The notes beneath the pieces were generated by a model, which searched no databases, had not been told where the DNA came from, and saw only the letters and a list, made by a program, of their open reading frames with translations. Made by a program: the position numbers and the translations under genes. A stretch of 64,000 bases of DNA from Ustulina deusta. Its lineage: Eukaryota > Ascomycota > Sordariomycetes > Xylariales > Xylariaceae. The stretch covers positions 124,001 through 188,000 of the forward strand of contig JAJNNX010000002.1 of assembly GCA_023159155.1 (NCBI GenBank). Direction: 5' to 3'. This document shows, one piece after another, positions 1-11,252 of the stretch. Within the stretch, counting starts at the first letter, position 1; the number at the start of each line of letters is the position of its first letter.

Positions 1-1808
1 TGGCCCGCGAGCCTAGGCTTTCCCCTCACCAATAGACGTCCGCGGAGTCGGCCATTTATTGGGTCTCCCGTACCTACTTGCTTTTACTGGTATGGCCGAT
101 GTGCGCTAACCTTTTCTCTCTAGACCACTAGCTCCAGGCTAGGTATTGTGGGTGAATATTATCTGCTATCTTATCCTAGGTAGCTTACATAAGTACCAAT
201 ACATTGTATAGGTACTTAGTAACGCATCATACGTTTTTGCGTACGTTTGGGTTTGGTATACTACCGCTGTTGGTGATGACAGGAAGAAAAGCTAGCATTG
301 TTGAAAATAATTATAGCTATAAATAGCACTGTTTTGGTACATACCTGCTTAGCCGAGTTCTGTTGCCTTGGCTCAACCATCTTGCTGTCTAAACTGGAAA
401 TGTCAACGTTAGAAAAGACAAGAACAATAGGTACAAGTTGTTTTTGCGCCGAGCTGTGCCATAATGTGCGTAATGTGCATGACGCCAAAAATAAGATTCA
501 CGCTAGAACTACCTAGTCTAGCTGCCGGCGCTTTTACGGCTTAGACCCTTTTTGCAAGAATTCCAGTTCTCTTGTTCTCAACATCTAACTCTAGCTCGCT
601 ATCCGACAAAGCGCCATCGAGGACAAGTATACCAGTTAGCAGCTGACATTTCCAATTAAAACCCCGACAACAATTACCCAGATGCCCAACTCAAAGTGCA
701 GTGTCATGTTAGTGTCCTCTTTTTAAAGGGGTAGAGAGAAACGAGGTTGTGAATCGAGGCTCCCGCCTGCGTTCGGTTTAGGGACTCTGAGACCGTCTAG
801 GCTCGACGCCCCTGACGAGAAACCAAAAAAGCATTATATGGCTTCCGGAAAAGAGGCTTCCATGGAGTGCACGATATTCAGGATGCGTAATTTATAACGG
901 TGTACTGTCGTCTGGGGGCTCCGTTACGTCAGCGTAACGCCGAAATATTGTCAAAATTCAGAGTGGGACTCATCAAACAGCAAAAGGGCACCGCCGACTT
1001 GTTTTCGGCATCACCACTGCGGCAGTCGGATTTGAGTACGGTTGATCTACACGATCCGAGATCCTTGGTGGATGGTCAAGCTATGCGTAGGTAGGTTGTA
1101 TCGACTGCGAAAATGAGCTAAGCTGGTGATAATCCTAAAGATATGCAGTTGCTTTTCACTCAACCAACACTAACACGTAAAGGTGTTACTTAATTTCAGG
1201 ATACCTACTCCGTGGAGAGTTTCCCGACAGACAATCTTGACGCTGACCACAACAGGTCTTGGAGGAAAATGTCTCGTGCAAGCTTATTTTGAGTGGGAAA
1301 GCTCATATCTGAACCCCTTGGAAGTTATCGAAGTTCCCCCATCTTTTGCATTCGATCTTTGAATTTAAGTCTGACCACCTGTAATGGCTGCGTACCATGA
1401 CAAGGGCTGGGGAAACGCCAGACCCCGCCCAGCCTGCTTCCACATTCCAAATATGCCGTTGATTTGGCTCGCCCATAGGCCAATTGAATGGTCTTGATAG
1501 ATAGATATGTCTGCACTGTACTTGAGCGGTTAGCCTGTGGTAGTATAGCTGAAGGTCTTTACGTGCATGGGTAACAGTGATGTGGTGCCATGTGTCACTT
1601 AGATAAGTAGTCCAGCCCGTAAGGCTGATCTCCTTTCTCTTTTTGATCCCATCCGACCACAGTTTAACGGGATTGAACGTTATAGACACCCAGAAGATCC
1701 CGTCGATGTCCGAACCAAGTAGACGAAAACTAATTCGAGCCGATTGAAAGTACGTTCTTGTCGAACCTTGCGTCTTAAATCACATCGATGCCCCTCGATG
1801 AGCCCTAG
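1..1808. other. Intergenic, no supported gene
   Basis: I find no gene in this stretch. Open frames are short (longest 128 codons, minus strand, 1303-1689) and show no recognisable domain, splice pattern or coding bias. A 7-bp inverted repeat (cgttacg / cgtaacg) lies near 920-937. The last part is the 5' flank of the NLR gene starting at 1809. Confidence 0.5.
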
Positions 1809-4800
1809 ATGGCTAGCGAACCTCGAACCCATAATGATTACACGGTGGGGTGGGTTTGCGCTCTGCCAAAGGAGCAGACAGCGGCCATCGCTATGCTAGA
1901 CCAGAAGCATCCCAACCTGCCCAGGCTGCCAAGCGACCACAACACATACACCTTGGGATCCATCGGCAGTCATAACGTTGTGGTAGCTTGCCTTCCCAAG
2001 GGCAAGATTGGCAACGTCTCGGCAGCAACGGTAGCCACTCAGATGGTCAGCGCTTTCCCGTCTATCAAGTTCGGCTTGTTAGTTGGCATAGGTGGTGGCA
2101 TCCCCCCTAAAGTTAGAATCGGCGATGTTGTAGTTGGCACACCAATTGGCCAATATCCTGGAGTGGTGCAATGGGATCTTGGCAAACAAGAGAAAGATAA
2201 CAAGTTTACACGAACCGGCTCATTGAACAACCCTCCTAGTCTACTGCTCAGTGCTGTGTCGAGATTAGAATCAGATCACGAAATGATAGGATCAAAGATA
2301 CCAGACTATCTGAATGAGATGGTGTCGAAATATCCTCGCTTGGCATAGAAATACCTAAGGTCTGAATCATTTCAAGACGTGCTCTTCAAGGCGGGTTACG
2401 ATCACAACGAATCTATCCCAAATTCTGCCGCTTCATATTCGCCAGAAAAGGAGGATGAAGAAGAAGAAGAAGAGAGAGAGAGTTGTCAATATTGCGATAA
2501 GGCCCAGATTGTTCGGAGGAAGCCCCGAGACATGCGTGTGCATTTTGGGTTGATTGCATCCGGCAATAGAGTTATCAAGAACGCCCATTTTCGAGATCAG
2601 CTTCTCCAAGACCTTAACAGCGACGTACTCTGTATTGAGATAGAGGCAGCTGGATTGGTGGACAATTTTCCTTGTATTGTTATACGAGGAATCTGTGATT
2701 ATGCAGATTCACACAAGAATAAAGTCTGGCAAGAGCACGCAGCCGCTATAGCGGCAGCATTTACAAAAGAGCTTTTGGGATATGTCCCGCCAAGTGACGT
2801 CGATAAAGCGCAGGCAGTCAAAGATATACTTGCTGGTAGTTAGTCATTCTACTCTGTTTCGACCAAAGTATTTTCCTAATAGACTTCGCAGTATCTATGG
2901 CCGTATCTTCCCTCAAAGAAGACGTAACCGACACAAAGTCTCATTTAGACAAAAAGGAGGACCTTGAAATCCTCGATTGGCTCTCACCAACTGACTATGG
3001 ACCACAACAAGCCGACTACCTCAGAATACGACAACCAGGGACAGGGCAGTGGCTGCTTGACTCAAAAGAGTATCGGAACTGGGTAAATGAGTCAAGCAAG
3101 ACATTGTTTTGCCCAGGTATCCCGGGCGCCGGAAAAACAATTTTAACGTCCATTGTTATAGACGACCTCGAGAAAAGATTCCGCACCGAAACTACCACTG
3201 CAGTAGCTTATGTCTTCTATAACTACAAGAGTCAAGACGAGCAAACTCCCGAAGCCCTGTTGTCCAGTTTACTAAAGCAATTAGCTCAGAACCACCCTTC
3301 TTTACCACATCGCCTGAGGGAGCTATGCAATCAGCACAAAAGGAAGCGGACCCGGCTATCCTTGGACGAGCTTTCTCAAGTCCTCGAACTAGTTGCTGCC
3401 CAGAGTTCTAAGGTCTTTATTGTTGCCGACGCACTTAACGAGTGCCGAACAGCCGATAGCTGCCGTACGAAGTTTCTATCTGCAATATTTAGCCTTCAGG
3501 ACAAAACTGGAGTGAATATTTTTGCGACCTCAAGACCCATACCAGATATTACAGACCAATTCAGAGGAGCTGTTTCAATGCAGATTCTTGCAACCAAAGA
3601 TGATATCCAGAAATATTTACACGGTCACTTGCCAGAGCTTCCAAAATTTGTCACTAAGCGACCGGACATTAGAGATAAAATTGTAACAAAGATTACAGAT
3701 GCAGTCGATGGCATGTATGGTTTTTTTTTTTTCATTCAAAAAACGGTAATACTAATTTGACTAGATTTTTGCTGGCACGTCTCCATTTCAATTCATTGAT
3801 TGGCAAGGACACACCGAAAGCTATATTGAAAGCATTAGAAAAGCTGGAGACTGGGGGAAATGCTTACAACACTGCTTACGAGCACGCCATGGAACGAATT
3901 GAAGGACAAATTAAAGACCAGGCAAAGCGTGCTAAGCAAGTTATATCGTGGATAACCTGCGCGACAAGGCCGCTAACAACACTGGAACTCCAACATGCCC
4001 TTGCCGTAGAAACCGATGTGCCAGAACTCGACGAAGATAACATCCCAGAAGTTGAAAACATGGTTTCTGTATGTGCTGGACTCGTTACGGTCGATAGGAA
4101 AAGCGGCGTCGTTCGGCTAGTTCACTATACGACACAAGACTATTTTATAGGAACCCGGAACAAGTGGTTTCCAGATGCACAACTTTCTATTGCAACGATC
4201 TGTACTACCTACCTTTCGTATCAGAGCTTTGCGACTGGATATACTAAAACACTCGGCGAGTTGATGGATCGACTCGCATTGCACCCTTTTTACGATTACG
4301 CCGCTTGCAACTGGGCATATCATAGCCGCGAGGGGTCTGCCTGGGAGAATGATGGTATTTTTCTCCAGAAGCCAGCGCAAGTTAGAGCATCAGTTCAAGC
4401 ACTCCTATATGGACGCCGGGGTGAACGTTTCGGGACCGAGTTGTCGTATGGCCTAGACAAATGGACTGTGCTACATTTGGCAGCATTTCTTGGCCTTAAA
4501 GGAGTCATGGAGACTTTACTTGAGGAGCGTAACTTAGATGTGAGAAATGGCGATGACCAAACTCCACTATCACAGGCAGCAGGGGAAGGGCACGAGGCCA
4601 TAGTTAGGCTACTGCTTAACACTGAAGGGGTTAACCCTGACTCGAAAGATAGGTATGGGGAAACACCGCTGGCGCATGCAGCAAACAACAGGCACGAGGC
4701 TATAGTTAGGCTACTGCTTAACACTGAAGGGGTTAACCCTGACTCGAAAGACAGGTTTGGGGAAACACCGCTGAAACATGCAGCAAACAACGGGCACGAG

Positions 4801-5094
4801 GCTATAGTTAGGCTACTGCTTAACAGTAAAGGGGTTAACCCTAACTTAAAAGACGAGTTTGGGGAAACACCGCTGGCGTATGCAGCACGCAACGGGCACG
4901 AGGCTATAGTCAGGCTATTGCTTGCGACCAGAGGCAGTATCGATTTAAAAGATGAAGATGGCCAACAGTGAATATTGCTGGCGACGGAGAAAGGGTATGA
5001 GCGCATAGTCAAGCTGCTAAAGGAGAGTGCGGGTCTTGATACTTTATATGGTACAAAGGATCAGCTAATGCGCCCCCTTCGGGATCAAGGGTAA
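1809..5094 (+). pseudogene. Broken NLR: PNP_UDP - NACHT - ankyrin
   Basis: This is a fungal NOD-like receptor, a family of cytosolic STAND NTPases linked to non-self recognition and regulated cell death. Exons 1809-2835, 2892-3714 and 3765-5094 join in one frame (1060 codons); both introns (56 and 50 bp) have a ctaat branch site. Residues ~10-335 are a nucleoside-phosphorylase-like domain (GLLVGIGGG; EIEAAGL...RGICDYADSHK). A linker with QPGTGQWLL precedes the NACHT domain: P-loop GIPGAGKT at residues ~418-425 and Walker B VFIVADALNEC at ~517-527. Ankyrin repeats fill ~848-1045. Two in-frame stops break it: TAG at 2346-2348 inside the first domain, and TGA at 4969-4971, after which an ankyrin-like tail continues for 40 codons. 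The first stop fits CAG to TAG, a RIP-type CpA to TpA change. An assembly error or readthrough is possible but less likely. Confidence 0.85.
4588..4965 (+). repeat. Four near-identical 102-bp ankyrin repeat units
   Basis: The gcacgaggcyatagtyaggct segment recurs at about 4588, 4690, 4792 and 4894, spaced exactly 102 bp (34 codons, one ankyrin repeat). The first three units are nearly identical at DNA level. The fourth has diverged at its 3' end. Such uniformity suggests recent duplication or gene conversion. Confidence 0.85.
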
Positions 5095-6323
5095 AAACCG
5101 ACGGTCCGGTACAACACGCCTTATGCTGTGTCACTCTTTATTTCAAGTCGACTGTTAAACCCTAGGTACCTAGTACCATTTGAAGGACCGCCCCCCAATC
5201 GCGTGAATACATATAAATATAGCACCTCGATATTTCATTGACAGTATTCACAATGGGGTGGGGTGAGCCGAGCCAGCGCAAAAACGACGAGTGCGCTAAG
5301 ACCTTGATAAAACATATATCTATAAACTTGTATCCAACACTTTCACCGGATTAGAACACGATCTAGATCGACAGGACTATCTAGATGTACATACATTACC
5401 GAGTATAGTAACAATGAACGTTTTTAATCTCGGCTATCATTGATTTTCTCAGATACGCCACTGATATAGGTCCTCGTCCTCCAGTAAGAATGTGCCCTTG
5501 CATGCTCAAGCTCTCGAGGCATAGCGAAAGGCACTGCCACACGGTATCAAGAAAATGATCTGAGAAGTGACTGACTGACTAGTAAAACTACGCCATCGCA
5601 CACTAGACTACTTTCTTTTCCTTGGCCATTAGCTAATTTGCTGATAACGGGACAGCATCGCATCTATATAGAGACACAGTCGTGTCTTCAAATCCAAGAT
5701 CCGAATAAATTAGACTCTGCACACTCAAGGTGTTTAGCAACGCTCTTCACTCCACATCGTAACCATGAGCTGAAGCAGAGTTCGTCTGAGATCGTAGCGT
5801 ACAGGCTGTGAGCCTTCTTGAGATTCTAAGGATGCGAATACCGTAATAGTAGTACATTGGATCTACCGGAGTCTAGTAATTGGTGTTTGCAAGGTTACAC
5901 GGGCGTAGCTTTCATTCGACAGCAATAATAGCGAGCTGAAAACGCCTCACGGTTGGATATATTGATATGTCGTCTAAAGGTGGCACGGCAAGGCAGTGAA
6001 GAGCGGCGATTAGAATTGGCCTTGTAAGAGCGTAGACACAGAGGTGTGCTGCGCGGGATATACAGTATCTACTTATGCACTCATATTAGATTCATTCTCG
6101 TTCACAGTGTGGGTCCACCATGACAACTTGCCTTGCATAACCCGTAGTGGTTCGTAGAGTAGAGGACTTGATCTCGTATGTCCTCAGAGGTACCAGCCTC
6201 GGTACTGATACTAGCGACCTACGATGGTAGAGTGCGCTGTATTCACCGTTGTGGTATATTTATTTGTTGATTGTAGTCGCCAGACGTGCATGTCTTGGGA
6301 ATCACTCCGGATCACGATTCAGC
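5095..6323. other. Intergenic between NLR and regulator gene
   Basis: No coding frame of note, no recognisable repeat and no RNA gene that I can support. It holds the 3' flanks of two convergent genes (NLR plus strand, Zn2Cys6 minus strand). A short CCTAGGTACCTAG-type motif lies near 5160-5175. Confidence 0.45.
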
Positions 6324-7806
6324 TCATGCTATACATAGCCGTTCGACCGACGACCTCGCGATAGAGATGATACGCTGGCATGTTGGGGGCTCTCCTGGAT
6401 TGGAAGGTCCTAAAAAACAATTGGGTTTCTCCCAGACGCCAGCATCAACCATGGTATCCAGTAAAGCGTGTCTTGCCTTCGCCTTGTTCTCCATCAACAA
6501 GACAATATCCTTCAGACCAAGATGGAACGGGTCAGCAGCGGCGGCATTACTACCACGGCAGCCCGAGATGCCGTAGACATCAATCTTCAGCAAGGCTCGC
6601 ACAGCCAGTCGCCACATGACAGGTTCCATTTCCCGATAGGAGAAATTTCGCTGGGCGCCACATAGCTCGTCATCGTCTGCCCCTAGACGTCCCCAGATAC
6701 CTCCGAGGCCGTTTAATTTGAAAGCGATCTTGCGGCGCTCGGTCACTGCTCGATTCGTCTCCTCATCCACCATGGTCAGCATCCACGCATATGCCTGCAC
6801 AATGCTCGGGATCAGCGTCCCCAGGAGCATCATGTTTTGGAAGGATTGCATCATAGTGGGCGACCCAACGTGGTGTTGCGCCGTCGGCGGGAGCTGGGAA
6901 GAGCATTTAGTGCAATTGACAACTTCGTATGCTGTTTTAGCAGCCAGGCGAGCAAGGCGGATGGCGGGCTCGACCTCATTCGGTAGTTTCTGCATCCAGT
7001 TTAATGCTGCATACAGGCTGGCCATGCAATCACAGGTTAATGCGGAAGACGTCACGGCAGCTGGGCTTGCGCTCTCTGGCGAGCTGGTTGTATTCGAGTT
7101 CGGGGGGGACAGGGCTGGGACCTGGTCCGTCGGGGGTGAATCGGGCGCTGGCGGTGCGATGAACAGGGCTGGATCGATGTTGGCGGGGGAGAAGAATTGT
7201 GCATGGTCGGCGGGTTGGGAATCGAAGTTGACTTCGCCAAAGCTGGTAAAATCCCAGGACGGGCCGCGTATCGAAGCGGGAGCCTCCGTCGCCATCGTCG
7301 TCGTCGTCGCTGCTTCCGGTATCTGCACTGAGTGGTCCCAGTCGAGGTCCAAGTCGAGGTCCAAGCCGGCTCCGAGCAAGAGGTTGATGAACTGCATGCC
7401 GGGATCTTCCGTGTCAGGCGGCTGCTCTGTCATGGCTGTCTTTGTCGGCGGCGCGGCGGCGAGAGGTCGCTCATCGCACTCTTCTCGTGGTCGCTTTCGG
7501 GGTCGTCCCATTGGCTTCTGCGGGGAGTAGCTATTGGAATGCAGGTGTCAGATACAAGACAGACATAAGCTGCCGGTTACAGCAAAGACGGAACGACTCC
7601 AAAATGCGTACTGGCACGGGATGCTGTCCCGTCGGCATCGGGAGCAGCCATCGGGTTCCTTGGTGCAAGCGAGCTTCCGAAAACCTGCGGCAATTGTGAG
7701 TCGACCGGTCTGACCGCATCCGAGGTTCCAACATACGGCATTCATCGCAAGCGCGGTGCTTCGGAACAGCGCCGTCCTGGCCCGTCGCACTCGACGCCAT
7801 CACCAT
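6324..7806 (-). CDS. Zn2Cys6 (GAL4-type) transcription factor with AT-hook-like motif
   Basis: A fungal binuclear zinc cluster regulator, expected to bind DNA in the nucleus. Exons are 7806-7737, 7684-7612 and 7530-6324, giving 449 residues. The first intron (52 bp, GTATGT) splits the cluster; the second (81 bp, GTACGC to AATAG) lies just after it. Once spliced, the six cysteines fall at residues 20, 23, 30, 37, 40 and 47, spaced C-x2-C-x6-C-x6-C-x2-C-x6-C, with RFRKLAC as the recognition stretch. Then comes GRPRKRP, an AT-hook-like basic patch (residues 56-62). The middle is Pro/Ser/Thr-rich and acidic, as in activation regions. A C-terminal helical domain carries CDC and CTKC cysteine pairs, common in small fungal regulators of this type. 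The target is unknown; no biosynthetic cluster is visible around it. The exon 2-3 junction was chosen because it restores HYSPQKPMGRPRK. Confidence 0.85.
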
Positions 7807-7941
7807 GTTTATTTTTTTCTAGAGAACCGTATTTCCGGCAACAATGTGGGCTTCGCGGTATTATCACCGCCTCTTCGATGATGCTATTAATAAAAGACTA
7901 TGAGTGAGATCTCACACACGCATTGGTGCGGTACGTGACAG

Positions 7942-7979
7942 TGTATATATATAGATATAGATATATATATATATATATG
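7942..7979. repeat. AT dinucleotide microsatellite
   Basis: An imperfect (AT)n tract, interrupted by two GATATA units, about 135 bp upstream of the regulator start codon. Confidence 0.85.
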
Positions 7980-8304
7980 TATGTAGTATACCTGCAGTAT
8001 GTATGGATAGAGGTATTAGGTAGTGTACTTATATGTAACTTGACTTGGCAGATGTTGGTTCCAAAGAAAGTCGTCAAAATCCACTAGGCTGTTGGCTGAT
8101 TGGTTGATTCGATTCGTCAGCAATTCTACCTACATTGTCGTACATATGCAACACGTTGCTGCAAGCCTCCTCCACACTAACCCGAATCCGGCACAGCGAT
8201 CCGCAGCCCAGGTGGTTACATTGGTTAGTGGGGTGTAGGGCTGGATCAGCCGTTCAATATCAAGATGTAGGCATGCCACGAGTGTTCTTGTGCTACCTAA
8301 AGGT

Positions 8305-8320
8305 AGGTAGGTACCTACCT
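8305..8320. repeat. AGGTA palindrome (16 bp)
   Basis: AGGTAGGTACCTACCT is a perfect 16-bp palindrome, followed by ggtaagtacctaggta. Variants recur in other intergenic parts of this window (about 5160, 19735, 22240-22270, 25215-25240). It may be a protein-binding site or a dispersed repeat remnant. Confidence 0.55.
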
Positions 8321-8521
8321 GGTAAGTACCTAGGTATGTAATAGAACCGTAGGATAGGACACTGTGCACCGTATCATGTGCCTACAAACCAGCTTTTCCA
8401 CTTGAATTGTATGCGTAGAAAAACTCTTCGAGTTGCTACCTATGCAGATATGGCATTGCACTATGTAGGTGCGCCGCCGTCCCTTTGACCTAAAGCAAGG
8501 ACAACGACGCATGATCCTCGC

Positions 8522-10897
8522 TTAACTGTTATTCCGATCCCCGATCCCCTCCAGTCTCCTGCTCTCAGCGCCTTTCTCCCTGGCCCGCTGATCCGTAGGA
8601 CCAAGCTCACTTATTTCTTCGAACGACTTCAGGTCGGCCAGAAACCGCCGAATTCGCAGCCCCGTCTTGTGTCGTATGTATCCATCGTACAAATCGTCTG
8701 CTGCCGCATGGATCGCCACCTGTAGACCTTTGATGACATCCCGGTCCTCAATATCCGCATCATCGTAGTCGTTGAGAAATACGTCCAATTCTCGAAGCAT
8801 TTCCTCGGCCTTGGCCAATTCCGCTACCGCATTGTTGCCTTGGTCAGGCAACGGCCCGGGGACGGGAGGGGCGGTGCGACTCGGTGGAGAGAGTTTTTCA
8901 TCAGAACGCTTCTCCGACGTGACTTGCGTTGCCGATACTGGCTCTGGTGGTAAGGGCTTGGAAATTGATTGAACCGCCTCTACTGTCGGCATATTCCTTT
9001 TCACGTATATGAATTTTTCCGTCGAACGCGGTTTACGAGGAAGCGGGTGGTGAGAAGCATTATGTCGTGAGTCTCGCCGTGGGATTGGTGGCGGTTTCTG
9101 CTTGATATCTTCTGGCCGCAGTAGATGGTCTACTTGCTGGTTCTCGCCGTCAATCTTTCGACATGCGTCGTCCAACGCTCGCTGCAAAGATGAAGCAGTG
9201 CTGGCCGCCAGTCTGGCTGCGAATGGCAAAGATGGGACGGACGACTCGTGCGTTACTGAAGACACCGCATTGAGTCGCCGACGAGTGCCTTCCGAGGCGC
9301 TCGGCATCTCCTTCTCTGTGGGGGGCAAACAGCCATCTTGAATACTATTGTCCATTAGAGTATTGATTTCCGTCTCCTCCTCAATCGTTGTTATGGGTTC
9401 TGGGTGCGGCTTGGGTAAAACACCCCTGGTGATATCTCTTTTTCCTCGCAGCCCAACTAGACCTAGAGACTGCTTGGCATCGATAGCACTACCATGGTAC
9501 CAGTCCTCTTCTACCGGGTGGAACCCCTGGTCACGCTGCTTATAGTAATCACCTGTGAGTGCTACACATGGTTCCTTTTTGGGAGTGACATATCTTGCAG
9601 GGGGGACAGGTTTTGGCCACAATTGAACCTCGGGGATACTCTGCATGGTTGGTCTGCGGCTCTTATGTTGAAGCCGACAGTGTTCATGCTGAGCAGACAA
9701 TAGACCGTTCGATTTGATCTGCCCACCTTTAACCTGCTGGATTTGAACTGGGACGCGATTTTCATTCATGCTACTCTCTTTGCTAGTTGGTTTTTTGAGG
9801 AACCAGGAAAGGAGACGTTTTCTAGCATGGTGACAATTTTTTGACTTCGTATTGGCTTTCCGTGGAACTAATGACTCGATAGCATGCAACATGTGTCCGC
9901 CCGGTGGACTAAATTCAACGTAGGATCCGGAGCTGGTACACGACATTGAAGGGCTTGTACGAGAAGAAGTGCCGTCGCCGGGCGTAACTGGCTTCCTTTT
10001 TACCCGTAGCGGCCCGTTCAAGTGTTTCTGTGGTCTATTCCTTCGAAGTGAGACCTGTGCATGAGTCTTGCCAGTCAAATTCTGCCTCTGTTCTGTAGAT
10101 GTCACAGCAAGACCCGCGGCCAGAAACTCGTCTTTGTAAGGCACCAATGGTTTAACGGTGTGAATTGACGCTTTGGATTCCGATATTGTGGGCGTAATAA
10201 CAGGTGCTTTACCAGCAGCACCGGAAGCGTCAGCGTATTTTTCAAGTTCTCTTGCAAATCGGTTGAGGGCTCTCCGTTGGCTAGAAGTGCGAGACGCGAC
10301 ACCAGAAGTCCTGTTCGAAGACTGCTTCACCGGTGCGGCCACCGGGCCATTCGTGCCGACTAAGGAGGACAATCGGTGCTGCTGCGTGAGTGATCTATTG
10401 ATAATATCCCAAGCAAGAGGATCTGCAACCCCGAAACGTTTTTCCCGATTCGGCGTTTTCCACCCCCGTCCCCGTGGATCTGTCAACTCTGGACTGTGGC
10501 GGAGGCGCTCTGTCCCAGCTAATACCTTGACTGTGACAGGACCGGTGTTGACAGGCTCGTTGGAAGGCATATCCGCCTCACGATTGTCAGGTCTCGAGAC
10601 TTTACAAGATTTAGGAGGTGACGATAATGTGCCCCAATATGGAGATTGGGGCAAGAGGAGGGACTGATCGTCCGCAGCAGGCAATGATCCCCTACTTGTT
10701 CTCGCCGGTAAGCGTCTGCTGACTCGCAATCCATGCCGACTGCGGCTTATCCTACGCTGCTTTTGGTGTCGCACTGTAAGTGGTAACGGTGGTAAAGGGG
10801 GTTGAGATGTTTGGTACGTGGACCGTTCGGGGTGTATTCCTCCGGCATCAGTTGGCGGTGGATAGTTGAATCTTGGTCGACGATGCGGACTCCCCTT
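8522..10897 (-). CDS. Large, mostly disordered protein of unknown function; start unresolved
   Basis: An open frame of 791 codons without introns. I do not recognise it. The product is Ser/Pro/Arg/Lys-rich and low in hydrophobic runs, so probably disordered over most of its length, with several PPxP-type stretches (PPLPPLPL, KPPPIPRR, PPVPGPLPD). The last ~100 residues look folded and helical (EEMLRELDVFLNDYDDADIE, then GLRIRRFLADLKSFEE) and are probably the conserved part. The frame opens at 10897, directly after an in-frame TAG. An ATG at 10921 would read MPALNLP before that stop. Either the TAG is the acceptor (CTCAATTTACCTTAG) of an intron from an unseen first exon, or translation starts downstream. 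The coding character clearly extends upstream of 10774 (PRFNYPPPTDAGG). Confidence 0.6.
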   Translation of the reverse strand, partial: KGSPHRRPRFNYPPPTDAGGIHPERSTYQTSQPPLPPLPLTVRHQKQRRISRSRHGLRVSRRLPARTSRGSLPAADDQSLLLPQSPYWGTLSSPPKSCKVSRPDNREADMPSNEPVNTGPVTVKVLAGTERLRHSPELTDPRGRGWKTPNREKRFGVADPLAWDIINRSLTQQHRLSSLVGTNGPVAAPVKQSSNRTSGVASRTSSQRRALNRFARELEKYADASGAAGKAPVITPTISESKASIHTVKPLVPYKDEFLAAGLAVTSTEQRQNLTGKTHAQVSLRRNRPQKHLNGPLRVKRKPVTPGDGTSSRTSPSMSCTSSGSYVEFSPPGGHMLHAIESLVPRKANTKSKNCHHARKRLLSWFLKKPTSKESSMNENRVPVQIQQVKGGQIKSNGLLSAQHEHCRLQHKSRRPTMQSIPEVQLWPKPVPPARYVTPKKEPCVALTGDYYKQRDQGFHPVEEDWYHGSAIDAKQSLGLVGLRGKRDITRGVLPKPHPEPITTIEEETEINTLMDNSIQDGCLPPTEKEMPSASEGTRRRLNAVSSVTHESSVPSLPFAARLAASTASSLQRALDDACRKIDGENQQVDHLLRPEDIKQKPPPIPRRDSRHNASHHPLPRKPRSTEKFIYVKRNMPTVEAVQSISKPLPPEPVSATQVTSEKRSDEKLSPPSRTAPPVPGPLPDQGNNAVAELAKAEEMLRELDVFLNDYDDADIEDRDVIKGLQVAIHAAADDLYDGYIRHKTGLRIRRFLADLKSFEEISELGPTDQRAREKGAESRRLEGIGDRNNS

Positions 10898-11252
10898 CTA
10901 AGGTAAATTGAGCGCAGGCATCGTCTCTATTCCAAAAAAAAAAAAAAGCCCGTTCCAACAAGCCAAAAAATTATGCTGTAAGAAAGCTGTACTTCAGGGC
11001 TTGACGATGCTGAAATCGAACAGGCATCTAGGCTGCTGACTGAGGAGGATACTTTCTTCTCCTTTCTAAACCAGTTTATCTCGCTGAGTCGTAGTTGCGT
11101 GGTGCACCAAGAAGGATGGTATACCAGTTGAAACGACCGGATAGGCATCTGCATCGCCGGCTTGACTTGCCAGGCTGAGCACTTCGTTGGGCATAGTGGC
11201 TGTCATGACGACGCGCGCAGGGTGCTTTGGAAGGCACTGGCAGAAGCATAGT
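10898..11252. other. Short intergenic gap with A14 tract
   Basis: This separates two minus-strand genes. It holds a 14-A run (about 10933-10946) and probably the 5' leader, perhaps a first exon, of the large disordered protein. I could not find a convincing phase-0 first exon. Confidence 0.4.

Larger units (their letters stand above)
7807..8521. other. Intergenic, upstream of regulator gene
   Basis: This holds the presumed promoter of the Zn2Cys6 gene and the 3' flank of the next minus-strand gene. It contains an AT microsatellite and an AGGTA/TACCT palindrome, listed separately. No gene is supported. Confidence 0.5.

Noticed and set aside
1303..1689. 128-codon minus-strand frame
   Set aside because: No domain and no family resemblance; length is compatible with chance.
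4395..5012. 205-codon frame on the minus strand
   Set aside because: It is the repetitive antisense of the ankyrin repeats.
6718..7530. 270-codon frame on the plus strand
   Set aside because: It is the antisense shadow of the Zn2Cys6 regulator gene, which has motifs and introns.
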